Source: Vallitalea guaymasensis
GTDB taxonomy: Bacteria; Bacillota; Clostridia; Lachnospirales; Vallitaleaceae
DNA length: 64,000 bases
Assembly: GCF_018141425.1 (NCBI RefSeq)
Contig: NZ_CP058561.1
Coordinates: forward strand, 744,001-808,000
Reading direction: 5' to 3'
Each line of letters opens with the position of its first letter. Positions within the stretch are counted from its first letter, which is position 1. Of this stretch, positions 9,142 to 19,567 are shown in pieces. The translations under genes and the position numbers were made by a program. The notes under the pieces are model-generated. The model was not told the origin of the DNA and made no database searches. It was given only the letters and a program-made list of their open reading frames with translations.

Positions 9142-11196
9142 TTAAATTTCTCTCTTTATTTTTAGATTAAAATTAATATTATCGCAATCAGAAATTACTG
9201 TATCATTTTCAACTTGAATATTAATCATATTGTCTTTTCTGTCATAGTCCTTTGACATACCATCGTCATGATATAGCTTATATGATACACTATCATCAAC
9301 ATATCCTATCAACGTTAAATTATTAGTGTCCAACTTTTCTGTATTAAGTGCCGGTTCACATATAGGTATCAGGTGATTCTTTTTAATGAAGAATACTACC
9401 TCATCTAGAGATATGTCTATGTGATGATGTCCTTTTTGTAGAATTTCTTCAGTCAGTTTTCCGCCTTTGACCTTAACCTTCAACATATCTTCTGGAAGGT
9501 ATACATATCTGCCTATTGCATTTTGCTCGTATACAGGTGTGACCATCATTCCTTCACCTACCATTAGTTGATCTTCAACATGTATTGCAAAGGAATCACT
9601 AGGATAATCAAATGCTAATGGCCTAAAATACATTTCGTCATTTAAAACAGCTTTCATATACTCACTATAGATATATGGAATCAACCTATATCTAAGGTCG
9701 ATGATATTTTTAAAATCAACTGTTTGTTCAAACTGATAACATTCCTGTGGTCTTATAGAGCATGAATGATTTCTCATCAATGGAGTAAAAATTCCGAAAG
9801 CAAGCCAACGAAGTACCAAGTCCCTAGTTGTATTACAGCCGAATCCTCCTATGTCTGCACCTGAATAAAGGAATCCACACATATTCAATGATGGCATCAT
9901 TTTGATATTCAATAATAAATGTGACCACCAAGAATTATTGTCTCCAGTCCAAATCCCTCCATATCTATGCATTCCAATATAAGAAGAACGAGAAAACATT
10001 AATATCCTTTTTTCAGGTACTAATCTCTCAAATGCTTCCCCTGCTGCTCTAGTCATATTATAACCATATAGATTATGAAGCTTATCGTGGCAAATCATCT
10101 CTCCGTCTACATTATGGTAGAATCTTTTATAATCATCTGGATTGTTTAATAGACCTTTTACAAGATTCTGGAACTCAAAATATGAATTTACATCTAGTTT
10201 ATCCTCTTTATACTCTTCAATCTTGGAAAAAGCTTCACTCAATCCTTCATCGGAATAGAATATAGCAGGTTCATTCATATCATTCCAAAAGCCCTCAATA
10301 CCTTTATCCAATAAGAATTTGTATTGTTCTCCAAACCACTCTCTAGCATCTTCATTCAGAAAATCCGGAAAATGTGTTCTTCCTGGCCATACACCCGCTA
10401 CAAAATCAGTACCATCTTCTCTCTTACAAAAATAGTTTTTGGCTACACCTTCTTCATAGACATTATAGCCATCTTCTATTTTTACACCTGCATCTATAAT
10501 AGGTACTAATCGTATTCCCTCTTTTTTCATATCAGAAACTAATTTTTCAAAATCAGGAAACTTATCAGTATCAACAGTAAAATCTTTATAATCCTTCATA
10601 TAATCAATATCAAGATATATTGCATCCAAAGGAATCTCATTTTTTCTGTATTCATCCAATACTTTTCTTACATCTTCTTCATTTCTATATCCCCATCTGC
10701 TTTGCTGATATCCAAAAGCCCAATATGGAGGAATATAGCTTCTACCTATAAGCTGTCTAAATTCTTTTACTATATCATTGAGACTGTTTCCTTCAATATA
10801 ATATAGATTGACATCTTTCTCTGGCATTGTTACTTTCAACTCATTTTGTCTAGTGTACCCAATATCAAAAGCTATTTTTTGAGGTGTATCAAAGAATAAT
10901 CCAAATGTTTTTTCTCCAAGGATAATAATAAAATTATGTGCCCCATATAATGAAACCTTATCTTCCGTATGAACAGCATCATCTGTACAATTGCTTACGT
11001 ATCTATATCCTCTCTTGTTTATTCCTCTTATGTTTTCACCTAGACCAAAAACAATATCATCTTTCATGTCATATGTATATGTGAAGCCTTCTGACAAATC
11101 TAATTTACCGTACTTAGGTGTATCATTTTCAATTGGCAATTCCTTAATGACAGCTTCTGTATTAAATGGATTACCATATATAAATCTCTTAATCAT
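9142..11196 (-). CDS. Glycoside hydrolase family 31, alpha-glucosidase
   Basis: 684 residues, no signal peptide, so cytosolic. It hydrolyses alpha-linked glucosides by a retaining mechanism. The GH31 signature EGFWNDMNEP is present, with Asp306 as the expected nucleophile, and a TGDN motif further on supplies the acid/base region. The N-terminal beta-sandwich has FGLGENIRGINKRG. AAGGAG precedes the ATG at 11196; the frame is open a little further upstream without a ribosome site. It follows a second GH31 gene in the sugar operon. Confidence 0.92.
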   Translation of the reverse strand: MIKRFIYGNPFNTEAVIKELPIENDTPKYGKLDLSEGFTYTYDMKDDIVFGLGENIRGINKRGYRYVSNCTDDAVHTEDKVSLYGAHNFIIILGEKTFGLFFDTPQKIAFDIGYTRQNELKVTMPEKDVNLYYIEGNSLNDIVKEFRQLIGRSYIPPYWAFGYQQSRWGYRNEEDVRKVLDEYRKNEIPLDAIYLDIDYMKDYKDFTVDTDKFPDFEKLVSDMKKEGIRLVPIIDAGVKIEDGYNVYEEGVAKNYFCKREDGTDFVAGVWPGRTHFPDFLNEDAREWFGEQYKFLLDKGIEGFWNDMNEPAIFYSDEGLSEAFSKIEEYKEDKLDVNSYFEFQNLVKGLLNNPDDYKRFYHNVDGEMICHDKLHNLYGYNMTRAAGEAFERLVPEKRILMFSRSSYIGMHRYGGIWTGDNNSWWSHLLLNIKMMPSLNMCGFLYSGADIGGFGCNTTRDLVLRWLAFGIFTPLMRNHSCSIRPQECYQFEQTVDFKNIIDLRYRLIPYIYSEYMKAVLNDEMYFRPLAFDYPSDSFAIHVEDQLMVGEGMMVTPVYEQNAIGRYVYLPEDMLKVKVKGGKLTEEILQKGHHHIDISLDEVVFFIKKNHLIPICEPALNTEKLDTNNLTLIGYVDDSVSYKLYHDDGMSKDYDRKDNMINIQVENDTVISDCDNINFNLKIKREI

Positions 11197-11223
11197 TTTA
11201 TGTCTCCTTATGATAGTCATCAA

Positions 11224-13152
11224 TTATATATTATCAATAATATCAAACTGTATATTTCCAGATAAGACTTGTGTCTTATTGATACCATCTTTCCAAGTTA
11301 TTAATATTTTATTTCCCAAATCATCACTGAAACAGTATTCTCCTACATCACCTGCTAGGTAGAAGCATAGGTTGTTATATTCTTCCATGCCATTACCAAC
11401 ATAGCTTCCTAATTCTTTGTCCTCACCTAGATTCAAGGCAATACCTCCACCGTTTCGAAGGAAAACAGGGATACGTTCTTTTCCAGAATCAATCTGATAT
11501 CTTTTGTTTCCTGTGAATGTCTCGCCAGTCCATAGATTGGTCCACATACCATCTGGTAGATATACCTCTCTATCTGTCTTACCTTCAAATATTATAGGAG
11601 CAACTAAAATATCTCCAAACATGAAACTATCTTCAATATTATATACCAACTCATCCTCTGGATACTCTAATACTAGATGTTTCATCATTGGAATTCCTGT
11701 TTCACTGGATTTCTTTGCTTGGTCATAAATATAAGGTAATAGATTCGTTCTTAGATTATGGTGATATCTTAATCTATCAATCAAATCTTCATCCTGATAG
11801 CATAGAGCCATATTCCATGGGCTTCTATCGTTAGTGCCTTTTATACCAGGTAATATTTCTGAAAACTGACCGCCTATGGGCTCTGAATGCCATTGCATTA
11901 CAGGCGTGAATACAGCCAACTGTGTTGATCTTTCGTATAATTCAACTGTTGGAAGCTCTCCAGCAAATCCAGCAATATCAAATCCCCAGTACGGAACTCC
12001 ACTCATTCCTAATGAAATTCCTGCTAATATAATATGACGCAACTCATCCCAAGTGGATTGCTGATCTCCAGCCCATTGCATTGGAAAATTTTGTTGTCCT
12101 TTATATCCAGCTCTGCTGTAAAGTACTCTGTCTTTTCCTATGAAGTCATGATAAGCTTGTACATAACTGGAGGCATAAGCATTCTTTAGTTCAATACCTG
12201 TCATTCCATTATGAGCTTTTATATCATCATCATAAACGAATTCTCCACCATCTGTTTTGAACCCATCTACTCCTATATCTAATAGATGCTGTCTTTTTTC
12301 AAACCACCATTTTATAGTTTCTTCATTAGTAAAATCAGGTATCATGGACCCACTGAACCAACGTCTTTTTGGAATAGTATAAGGACTTCCATCTGCATTT
12401 TTTATACATAAGCCCTTTTGTTTCACATGTTCCCAATCTTCCTCATTGACTTTATGGAATCTTCCTTCTTCCATTTTCTTTATGACTGGGCATTGCCACA
12501 ATAATAATTTAATACCTTTATCATGAAGCTTATCAATCATTTCTTTTGGATTTTTCCATTCGCCGTTTTCATTCCATCTATAGAAGGTAGCTTCGTCACT
12601 CCATGCTTCAAGAACCATTACATTAGCAGGGAACTTATGCTTTTCCAGTAATTCTAATTGCTCTTCTACCAATTCTTCTGTATTCCATCTGTTAGCTGAT
12701 ATCCATGGACCAAAACTCCATTTCGGTGTAATGAAAGGTTTCCCTGTCAATGATACATACTCGCTGATAATTTCTTTTGGCTCGCCAAGAAAGAAATATA
12801 TTTCTGGGAATTTATCTGAACTGTCTTTTGATATTGTAATCTTTATTGTATCACCGAAATCGAATTCATTTATAACCCAAGAATCTACATAAACTCCTAA
12901 TCCCGTATTAGTGAAGAAAAAAGGAATTGGGCAATAACTTATTTCTCCCTGATTACAAAATTTCTCATATACATGTGATTGTACTGTTAGACCTTTTTGA
13001 TTAATACAATTGAATCTTTCACCCAAACCATAAGCAGCTTGGTAATTTATATCAATAGTAATCGTGCATTTATCATTTTCTTTTTTCAAGCAAACATAAT
13101 CTAAATCATCAATATTAAGAGCACTATTTAAGTTATACTTATATGTTTTCAT
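11224..13152 (-). CDS. Glycoside hydrolase family 31, alpha-xylosidase/alpha-glucosidase type
   Basis: 642 residues with GH31 landmarks: YGLGERFNCINQKG, PKWSFGPWISANRW, and GVDGFKTDGGEF with Asp301 as the expected nucleophile. The KTD-GE form is seen in YicI/YihQ-like members rather than maltase-type enzymes, so alpha-xylosides or another substituted glycoside are possible substrates. AAGGAG precedes the ATG. It lies between the binding protein and the second GH31 gene, so the two enzymes may act in turn on one imported sugar. Confidence 0.9.
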   Translation of the reverse strand: MKTYKYNLNSALNIDDLDYVCLKKENDKCTITIDINYQAAYGLGERFNCINQKGLTVQSHVYEKFCNQGEISYCPIPFFFTNTGLGVYVDSWVINEFDFGDTIKITISKDSSDKFPEIYFFLGEPKEIISEYVSLTGKPFITPKWSFGPWISANRWNTEELVEEQLELLEKHKFPANVMVLEAWSDEATFYRWNENGEWKNPKEMIDKLHDKGIKLLLWQCPVIKKMEEGRFHKVNEEDWEHVKQKGLCIKNADGSPYTIPKRRWFSGSMIPDFTNEETIKWWFEKRQHLLDIGVDGFKTDGGEFVYDDDIKAHNGMTGIELKNAYASSYVQAYHDFIGKDRVLYSRAGYKGQQNFPMQWAGDQQSTWDELRHIILAGISLGMSGVPYWGFDIAGFAGELPTVELYERSTQLAVFTPVMQWHSEPIGGQFSEILPGIKGTNDRSPWNMALCYQDEDLIDRLRYHHNLRTNLLPYIYDQAKKSSETGIPMMKHLVLEYPEDELVYNIEDSFMFGDILVAPIIFEGKTDREVYLPDGMWTNLWTGETFTGNKRYQIDSGKERIPVFLRNGGGIALNLGEDKELGSYVGNGMEEYNNLCFYLAGDVGEYCFSDDLGNKILITWKDGINKTQVLSGNIQFDIIDNI

Positions 13153-13220
13153 TTTATACTCCTTGTATTCTTTTATATAAATTAATTATTTCTGTCCCGT
13201 TGTATCCACTTAAATTAATA

Positions 13221-13302
13221 AAGGGGCTGCTACAATTTATACCGTTAAGAAGATTCTACTTCATTAGGATATTAACGTAAAATGTATATAGGACAGCCCC
13301 TT
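13221..13302 (-). terminator. Long-loop hairpin after the binding-protein gene
   Basis: Arms 13221-13229 and 13294-13302 (AAGGGGCTG and its complement) enclose a 64-nt loop that holds a weaker CGTTAA/TTAACG pair. On the minus strand it runs into TATTAATTT. It probably reduces read-through from the abundant binding-protein message into the GH31 genes. Confidence 0.55.
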
Positions 13303-13344
13303 ATTACTATATTAATTAATATTAAGTTATATTAAATAATAATA

Positions 13345-14994
13345 CTATTCACCTTTTGAGTAACGCTCCATTGCATCTGTACGGATTTCAATCAAACGTT
13401 CCAATCCCATTTCATTTAATTTTTTAACATATGTATCCCAACCTTCATCTACATTACCGTTAATTACCCAATCAGCTCTAGTAACATCGATGAATTTGTT
13501 GATATCTGTTTCTAATGTAGCTAATTCTTCGATTTCTTCTGCACTTAACATTACTTTTGGATATGTTCTAGTAATGTATTCTTCTCCTAATTTACTAAGT
13601 TCTAGTTTTAATCCGTCTCCACTTTCTGGTGATAATTTAATTTTTTCTTGGAAATCAGCACTTACATATTTTGGTCCAAAATCTCTTAAACTTTGATCCC
13701 AGTACCAACCATCAGCACTTGTTCCTTCTGGTGGATTATTTAAAGTATAAGTACCATCTTCATTTTTAGAGATAACTGTTCCAATTGCTCCCCAGAAGTT
13801 CTGGATACTTGCTTCACCTGTGTAGAATTCATCTAACCAACGTGCAGCTATTTCAGGGTATTTACAATTCTTTGTGATTAAAGCTTCATTACGTTCAATT
13901 GCAGAAATACCGTTTTTATCTCCACCTGCATATCTCTTTCCATCTGGTCCAGCAATAGGTGCTAAAGCGATGTATTCATCTTTCCATTGTCCATAAACTG
14001 CATCTGGAATCCAGTTGTATGAGAAACCTACTCTTGATACATTAGGGTCTTGATTCTTACCAAGTGCCATAGTATCATCTTGTGTGAAAGTTTCTGGATC
14101 GATGATTCCTTCAGTATATAATTTATTTAACCATTTTATACCTTCTTTGTATTGTTCACTTGTTGGATAGAATGTCAAACTGTCATCTTCATCTACAAGC
14201 ATCATAGCTCCATTTATATCAGTGATTCCAAAAGGATTAAGTAAATCCATTGAAAGACCTTTACTTCCAGTTATAGGAACCTCATCATTAGGATCTCCAT
14301 TTCCATTAGCATCTTGCTCTTTGAATGCTTTTAATACTGTATATAATTCTTCAATAGTAGTTGGTTCTTCTAATCCTAATCTATCTAACCAAGCTTTGTT
14401 GATGATTGGTTGGTTACATACAACTGGACGACAAGGTAGGTTTTTACCCATTGAATACATTTTTCCATCTAAATATGTAACTGTCTTTTTCAAGTCAGGC
14501 ATGTCTGTTAATGCTTTTTTGTAGTTAGGCATATATTTATCCACTAAATCATTTACTGGCAAAAACATTTCTAGATTGTTGATTACATCAGTATCTTCAA
14601 ATGTTTTATTACCGATGATGATGTCTGGTAGATCTCCTCCAGCTAACAAGATACCTTTTTGTTCTCCCCAATCACTTAGAGATTGAACTTGCCACTCAAT
14701 CTTAACGTTTGTCTTAGTTTCCAAATCTTTTATGAATTGATTGTCAGTGAAACTATCTCCCATATTACCCCATCTAGTAGTTAATACTGTTAATGTAACA
14801 GGTTCATTTACAATAGGTAGTCCTTCTTTATTGAAGTTACTGTTTTCTGTATTTCCCGCTGTCTCTTTTGCACCATTATTATTGTCCTTTTCATTGTTTG
14901 ATCCACATCCTGTAACACATGTAAGCATTAACATTGCTACAACCAAAAGACTTATTGTCTTTTTTAAAAATGATCTTGTTGTTTTATTTTTCAT
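13345..14994 (-). CDS. Extracellular sugar-binding lipoprotein (LplA-like)
   Basis: 549 residues. A lysine-rich N-terminus and hydrophobic segment end in a VTGC lipobox with Cys30 as lipid anchor. The mature part is a large solute-binding protein of the LplA type, typical for oligosaccharide ABC importers of Firmicutes. GAGGAGG precedes the ATG. The two permease genes lie directly upstream; no dedicated ATPase is present, so the importer probably shares an MsmK-like ATPase encoded elsewhere. Confidence 0.93.
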   Translation of the reverse strand: MKNKTTRSFLKKTISLLVVAMLMLTCVTGCGSNNEKDNNNGAKETAGNTENSNFNKEGLPIVNEPVTLTVLTTRWGNMGDSFTDNQFIKDLETKTNVKIEWQVQSLSDWGEQKGILLAGGDLPDIIIGNKTFEDTDVINNLEMFLPVNDLVDKYMPNYKKALTDMPDLKKTVTYLDGKMYSMGKNLPCRPVVCNQPIINKAWLDRLGLEEPTTIEELYTVLKAFKEQDANGNGDPNDEVPITGSKGLSMDLLNPFGITDINGAMMLVDEDDSLTFYPTSEQYKEGIKWLNKLYTEGIIDPETFTQDDTMALGKNQDPNVSRVGFSYNWIPDAVYGQWKDEYIALAPIAGPDGKRYAGGDKNGISAIERNEALITKNCKYPEIAARWLDEFYTGEASIQNFWGAIGTVISKNEDGTYTLNNPPEGTSADGWYWDQSLRDFGPKYVSADFQEKIKLSPESGDGLKLELSKLGEEYITRTYPKVMLSAEEIEELATLETDINKFIDVTRADWVINGNVDEGWDTYVKKLNEMGLERLIEIRTDAMERYSKGE

Positions 14995-15063
14995 AATCTT
15001 TTCCTCCTCAATTATAATAATTAAAAGTAATCTATATAAATTTTAATAGATTCATGGTTATTT

Positions 15064-15954
15064 TTATCCTTTTACTGCACCTATCATTACACCTTTGTTA
15101 AAATACTTTTGCACAAATGGATATACACACATAATTGGAAGAGTGGATACTACAATTACGGAATATCTCATCAAATTGGCCCTTCTTAGTGCAATCTGTG
15201 CTGCTTCACCACTACCAAGTGCAGTCTGCATATTGTTAGTTATCAAAATATTTCTTAATATCAACTGAAGTGGATGTAGGCTGCTGCTCTTCAAATATAT
15301 CAAAGCATTGAAGTAGGAATTCCATTGTCCAACAGCTATCCAAAGTCCTAATACAGATATTATCGCTTTTGATAAAGGTACTACAATCTGAACGAAATAT
15401 CTTACATTACCACATCCATCAATTCGAGCCTGATCCCATAAACTGCTAGGGATGGAATTTTGGAAAAATGTTCTGGCTACGATTATATTAAAAGCTGATA
15501 CTGAAAAAGGAAGTACCATTACTAAGAAATTATCATACAATCCAAATCTTTTTACTGTTAAGAATGTTGGTATCAAACCACCATTGAAAAACATGGTGAA
15601 TACAAATAACAGCATAAAAAATTTACGACCCACAAAATCTTTTCTTGATAATGTATAGGCAGCAGTTATATTAACAAAAATACCAATTGCAGTTCCTGCT
15701 GCTGTATATAGAATTGTATTTTTATATCCTATCCATATTTCTTTGTGTTTCAAGAGTTCTGTATAACCTTCTAATGTAAAACCTTTTGGCCATAACCAAA
15801 CATTACCGCTGGCTACTGCTGCAGGTTCACTAAAAGATGCAGTAACAACAAAATAAATAGGATAAAGAATAATAATTAATAAAATAACTGATATAGAATA
15901 TAATATAATGTCAAACTTGGTAATTTTCTTTCTTTTCTTTAGATTACTCATCAT
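15064..15954 (-). CDS. Sugar ABC transporter permease (LplC/YtcP-like)
   Basis: 296 residues with about six membrane helices and the EAA-type loop DQARIDGCGNVRYFVQIVVPLSKAIISVLGLW that contacts the ATPase. It pairs with the permease encoded just upstream. GGGGAGG is followed by two successive ATG codons (15954 and 15951); either may start translation. Confidence 0.93.
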   Translation of the reverse strand: MMSNLKKRKKITKFDIILYSISVILLIIILYPIYFVVTASFSEPAAVASGNVWLWPKGFTLEGYTELLKHKEIWIGYKNTILYTAAGTAIGIFVNITAAYTLSRKDFVGRKFFMLLFVFTMFFNGGLIPTFLTVKRFGLYDNFLVMVLPFSVSAFNIIVARTFFQNSIPSSLWDQARIDGCGNVRYFVQIVVPLSKAIISVLGLWIAVGQWNSYFNALIYLKSSSLHPLQLILRNILITNNMQTALGSGEAAQIALRRANLMRYSVIVVSTLPIMCVYPFVQKYFNKGVMIGAVKG

Positions 15955-15966
15955 TATGCCTCCCCT

Positions 15967-16899
15967 CTACCATAAGCTGTTTTCTGATACTTTTCTGCTG
16001 AACTTGTTGACGGATATTAAAAGTATAAAGTTAATCACCGTACTAAATAAGTTAACTGCCGAGGAATAACTATATTGAGCACTTATCATACCCACTTTGT
16101 AAACATATGTAGAAATAACTTCGCTATTTAATAAATTAAGGTCATTTTGCATAAGGTATACTTTTTCAAAACCAAGAGCCATAAGTCCACCACATCTAAG
16201 TATCAATAATGTCATAGCTGTAGGTATCAACATTGGAATATCTACATACAATATTTTTTGGAACTGACTGGCACCATCAATACCAGCGGCTTCATATAGA
16301 TTAGGGTCAACGGATGATAGTGCTGCTATGTAAATAATTGAATCCCATCCAACATGCTGCCATACATCCGACCATACATACAAATGTTTAAAAGCTGAAG
16401 GACTACCCAATAAGTTTGGTGCTTCGGCTCCGAACAATCCGAATATCTGTCCAATCAATCCAGCTCCTGGTGAAAAAATTAAATTAAGTATTCCAACTAT
16501 TACCACGGTACTAATAAAGTGTGGCATATATGAAATAGTTTGAAATGTCTTTTTATATCTGTTAGTTCTCATTTGATTAATTGCTAATGCAAAGATTATT
16601 GGAATAGGAAAGCTGACCAATAAGCTGTAACCTGTTATAACCAAAGTGTTTTTTATTGTATTAACAAACTGATAAGAATTAAAATACTTAATAAAATATT
16701 TGTACCAAGGATCAGCCCATGGACTACCCATAATACCAAGAGAACCTTTGTAGTCCTTAAATGAAATTAGTACCCCGTACATTGGTATGTAACTAAAGCA
16801 AATTAACAATATTAAAGACGGTAATAATATTAAATAGAGACCCCGATTTCGAAATATTCTTTTCCATAAGTGATTTGACTTAAATAATTTTTGATACAT
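15967..16899 (-). CDS. Sugar ABC transporter permease (LplB-like)
   Basis: 310 residues with about six membrane helices. The EAA loop reads EAAGIDGASQFQKILYVDIPMLIP. It is the first gene of the alpha-glycoside operon lplB-lplC-binding protein-GH31-GH31. A sigma-A promoter and a perfect 10-bp palindrome lie upstream, between this gene and the terminator of the preceding AraC gene. Confidence 0.93.
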   Translation of the reverse strand: MYQKLFKSNHLWKRIFRNRGLYLILLPSLILLICFSYIPMYGVLISFKDYKGSLGIMGSPWADPWYKYFIKYFNSYQFVNTIKNTLVITGYSLLVSFPIPIIFALAINQMRTNRYKKTFQTISYMPHFISTVVIVGILNLIFSPGAGLIGQIFGLFGAEAPNLLGSPSAFKHLYVWSDVWQHVGWDSIIYIAALSSVDPNLYEAAGIDGASQFQKILYVDIPMLIPTAMTLLILRCGGLMALGFEKVYLMQNDLNLLNSEVISTYVYKVGMISAQYSYSSAVNLFSTVINFILLISVNKFSRKVSENSLW

Positions 16900-17035
16900 T
16901 TTCCATCATGCCTTCCTTTTTTAATGTACATATCTCAATTATTGCAATAATAAATATACCATTTTATTTTTACTTTTAACATTTTTGTATATTTTTAATG
17001 TAAAACATGATATATTCATTGGTGTTATTGTTAGT

Positions 17036-17089
17036 TTAACGTTAATCTATTTATGTATGTATGGTAACATTTTTATACTTTCATGTCAA
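17036..17089 (-). promoter_or_regulatory. Promoter and candidate operator of the glycoside operon
   Basis: On the minus strand TTGACA (17089-17084), a 17-bp spacer and TACCAT (17066-17061) form a sigma-A promoter. A perfect palindrome TTAACGTTAA at 17036-17045 would lie just downstream of the start of transcription, where a LacI-type or CcpA-like repressor could bind. The 16900-17105 stretch is otherwise AT-rich with nothing else recognised. Confidence 0.6.
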
Positions 17090-17103
17090 GAATTAATTGC
17101 AAT

Positions 17104-17144
17104 AAAAAAATGTATTGAATAGATAATTCTAAACAATACATTTT
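17104..17144 (-). terminator. Terminator after AraC gene of ECF module A
   Basis: Arms 17107-17117 and 17134-17144 (11 bp) are followed by T residues on the minus strand. Its stem sequence resembles the terminator at 9046-9079. Confidence 0.75.
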
Positions 17145-17188
17145 ATATAAGCTTTATATTATAATATTAATTGGTTATAACAAACTAC

Positions 17189-18139
17189 TTAAACTATAGA
17201 TTTTCTATACTCTAATGGAGATTTACCCATGATTGATTTAAAAGCATAAGCAAATTTGCTTGGACTATCATAACCTACACATCCTGCAATATAAGCAATA
17301 TTATCTTTACTTTGACGTAGGAGCACTGCAGCCCTATTCATACGGTAAGTACGTAGATATGCATAGATTGATGTCCCATACACTCCTTTGAAACAAGTTT
17401 TCATTGATGTTAGTGAGATATCAAATCTAGCAGATAACTGATCTAGTGTATAGTGAGTTTCCAAATCAGATGTAATCAATTTTTCCATAGCCTTAACCTT
17501 TTCCACTTGGGTCTTATAGAAATATGGACGTTCCAACTCTTCATCCTGTAATTCTAGAGCACTGAGATATAATAAAAGCTCCAATACTTTTATTTTGAAA
17601 TAATACTTTTTTATCTTACTTGGAACAGCATATAATTCTGAAAAAATATGTGCAATGGATTTTTCACCACGTATGACATATGACTTTTTGTTGTCACAGT
17701 ATTTCTTCTGAAGTTCAATCAGATCAACTGGAAAACCGTATAATACAGAATTAAGTGATTTAGTCGCCTCTTCTAAACACAGTAAAATTGAAATGCCATG
17801 ATAATGAGTCAAAGGAAAGGAATAATTACCAGTATGATGATTACAATTATCAATCTTAAGGTCACCTTCCCTAAGATACAAGTATGCACCATCTCCTACA
17901 TCCCATTCCATTCTTCCTTCATTACAATGGTTGATACTGAACATATTGCAATGAGGCTTGAATTCTGAAATACAACTTTTCATATGATAATCGTTGTACA
18001 TCAAATAAACACCTGGAAAAACCTTATAAGTAGTCATTAGTCCTTCACCAGTTTCATCTTTCATCTGAAAAACCGTACAATCATTATCCTTACAGATAAC
18101 AGATACATTTTGCCCGAGAAAAACTTTATCTTCCATCAT
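17189..18139 (-). CDS. AraC-family regulator of ECF module A
   Basis: 316 residues. The C-terminal 100 residues are an AraC double helix-turn-helix (LDQLSARFDISLTSMKTCFKGVYG and IAYIAGCVGYDSPSKFAYAFKSIMGKSPLEYRK). The N-terminal part shares its plan with the regulator at 25121 (TYKVFPGVYLMYND versus SYNVMPGVEVIYND), so the two are paralogues. The ATG at 18139 lies 8 nt after AAGGAGG; a GTG three codons earlier overlaps that site. It is the last gene of S-T-A-AraC module A. Regulators of this sort often sense an imported iron chelate; here that is inference. Confidence 0.9.
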   Translation of the reverse strand: MMEDKVFLGQNVSVICKDNDCTVFQMKDETGEGLMTTYKVFPGVYLMYNDYHMKSCISEFKPHCNMFSINHCNEGRMEWDVGDGAYLYLREGDLKIDNCNHHTGNYSFPLTHYHGISILLCLEEATKSLNSVLYGFPVDLIELQKKYCDNKKSYVIRGEKSIAHIFSELYAVPSKIKKYYFKIKVLELLLYLSALELQDEELERPYFYKTQVEKVKAMEKLITSDLETHYTLDQLSARFDISLTSMKTCFKGVYGTSIYAYLRTYRMNRAAVLLRQSKDNIAYIAGCVGYDSPSKFAYAFKSIMGKSPLEYRKSIV

Positions 18140-18167
18140 TGTTCTCACCTCCTTAGATTATATAAAA

Positions 18168-19556
18168 TCACTCCTTATTTGTTAAATCAATTGTCCTGTC
18201 GCATGTAACTTCCAAAAATTCCATATCATGGGTTATAATTAATATTATATGACCCTCTTTTAGTTTTTTGATTGTTCTACTAACAGCAATCATATGATAA
18301 TAATCAAGACCACTAGTTGGTTCGTCGAATATAAGAATCTTCTTGTTTGTTAAAACTCCTGTTGCAATAGCAAGTCTTTGTTTTTGTCCACCTGATAAAG
18401 CCATAGGATGACTGTCTTTGTACTCCAGCAAATCAAAATCCAGTAATACTTTATCAATATCTTGATTTTCATCTCTATAACCTGAAATCTCACATTCATT
18501 CCATACACTGTCTCCAAAAAGCTGATGATTCACATCCTGCATTATCATATAACATGCTTTATTCCGTTGTTTAATGTTCAATACTTTTCCATCAAGAATT
18601 ATCTTTCCCCTTTTTTCTTTGATAAGTCCAGCGATACACCGCACTAAAGTCGTTTTCCCAGTTCCATTATAACCTGTTATACCAATAATTTCACCTTCAT
18701 ACGCATTGAATGAAATCCCTCTTAAGATAGTTTCATTCTTATATGCACATGTTAAGTCTTTTACTATTAGTTCATTTTTATTGGAATATCCTTGACAATT
18801 ATTTATATCAATCTTATCTTGATACAACGTCCGAAGTCCCATTTTAACTCTATCCTCTCTACTAATGGATAGAAATTCTTCACGACTGTATATATCAACT
18901 ATCTCCCCATTATCTATGTAGATTGCCTTATCAATCAAATCGGTCAGGTAGTACAGCCTATGATCCGCTATCAATATAGTCTTGCCAAGCTTTTTAAGTT
19001 GTGCTATCTGCTCTTTTAATATTTCTATTGCCCTTGCATCTAGATTAGCAGTGGGTTCATCTAAAACGTATATATCCGAATCCATAGCATATACCGAAGC
19101 AAAAGCAAGGTTCTGTTTTTCCCCACCTGACATTTTAAAAATATTTCTGTGCCTAAGTCTTTCGATCTTCAGATCCTTAACAGTCTTTTTGATCCTTTGT
19201 TCTATAAGTTCAGGTCTAGCCCCTTCGTTTTCCAGTCCAAAGGCTAGCTCGCTATCGGAGTCCACATTAAAGAATTGTGATTTTGGATTTTGAAAAACCG
19301 AACCAATTTTTTTAGATAATTGATACAACTCAGTATTGGGCACGTCCATACCAGCTACTTCAACACTTCCAGAGAGATGACAATCTGGTGTGAAATGAGG
19401 AATAAGCCCATTAATCATTTTTGTTATAGTTGTCTTCCCACACCCACTTTTTCCACATAGTAATACACATTCTCCACTTCTTATATGCAAATTAATATTT
19501 TTTAGTGTATCCCTTTCCTCTGTATATCCAAAAGATACATCATTGATTCTAATCAT
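18168..19556 (-). CDS. ECF transporter fused double ATPase, module A
   Basis: 462 residues with two CbiO/EcfA-type ATPase domains in tandem. The first (about 1-225) has Walker A GKSGCGKTT and signature MSGGEKQNLAFASVYAMDSDIYVLDEPTANLD. The second (about 245-462) has GYNGTGKTT and LSGGQKQRLAIATGVLTNKKILIFDEPTSGLD. One protein can thus provide both nucleotide sites of the transporter. GGAGGA precedes the ATG. It starts 11 bp after the EcfT gene. Confidence 0.93.
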   Translation of the reverse strand: MIRINDVSFGYTEERDTLKNINLHIRSGECVLLCGKSGCGKTTITKMINGLIPHFTPDCHLSGSVEVAGMDVPNTELYQLSKKIGSVFQNPKSQFFNVDSDSELAFGLENEGARPELIEQRIKKTVKDLKIERLRHRNIFKMSGGEKQNLAFASVYAMDSDIYVLDEPTANLDARAIEILKEQIAQLKKLGKTILIADHRLYYLTDLIDKAIYIDNGEIVDIYSREEFLSISREDRVKMGLRTLYQDKIDINNCQGYSNKNELIVKDLTCAYKNETILRGISFNAYEGEIIGITGYNGTGKTTLVRCIAGLIKEKRGKIILDGKVLNIKQRNKACYMIMQDVNHQLFGDSVWNECEISGYRDENQDIDKVLLDFDLLEYKDSHPMALSGGQKQRLAIATGVLTNKKILIFDEPTSGLDYYHMIAVSRTIKKLKEGHIILIITHDMEFLEVTCDRTIDLTNKE

Positions 19557-19567
19557 TCTATTTCCTC

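Noticed and set aside
13221-13302. MITE or transposon remnant
   Set aside because: Only 9-bp arms, and similar GGCTG hairpins at other gene ends look like ordinary terminators.
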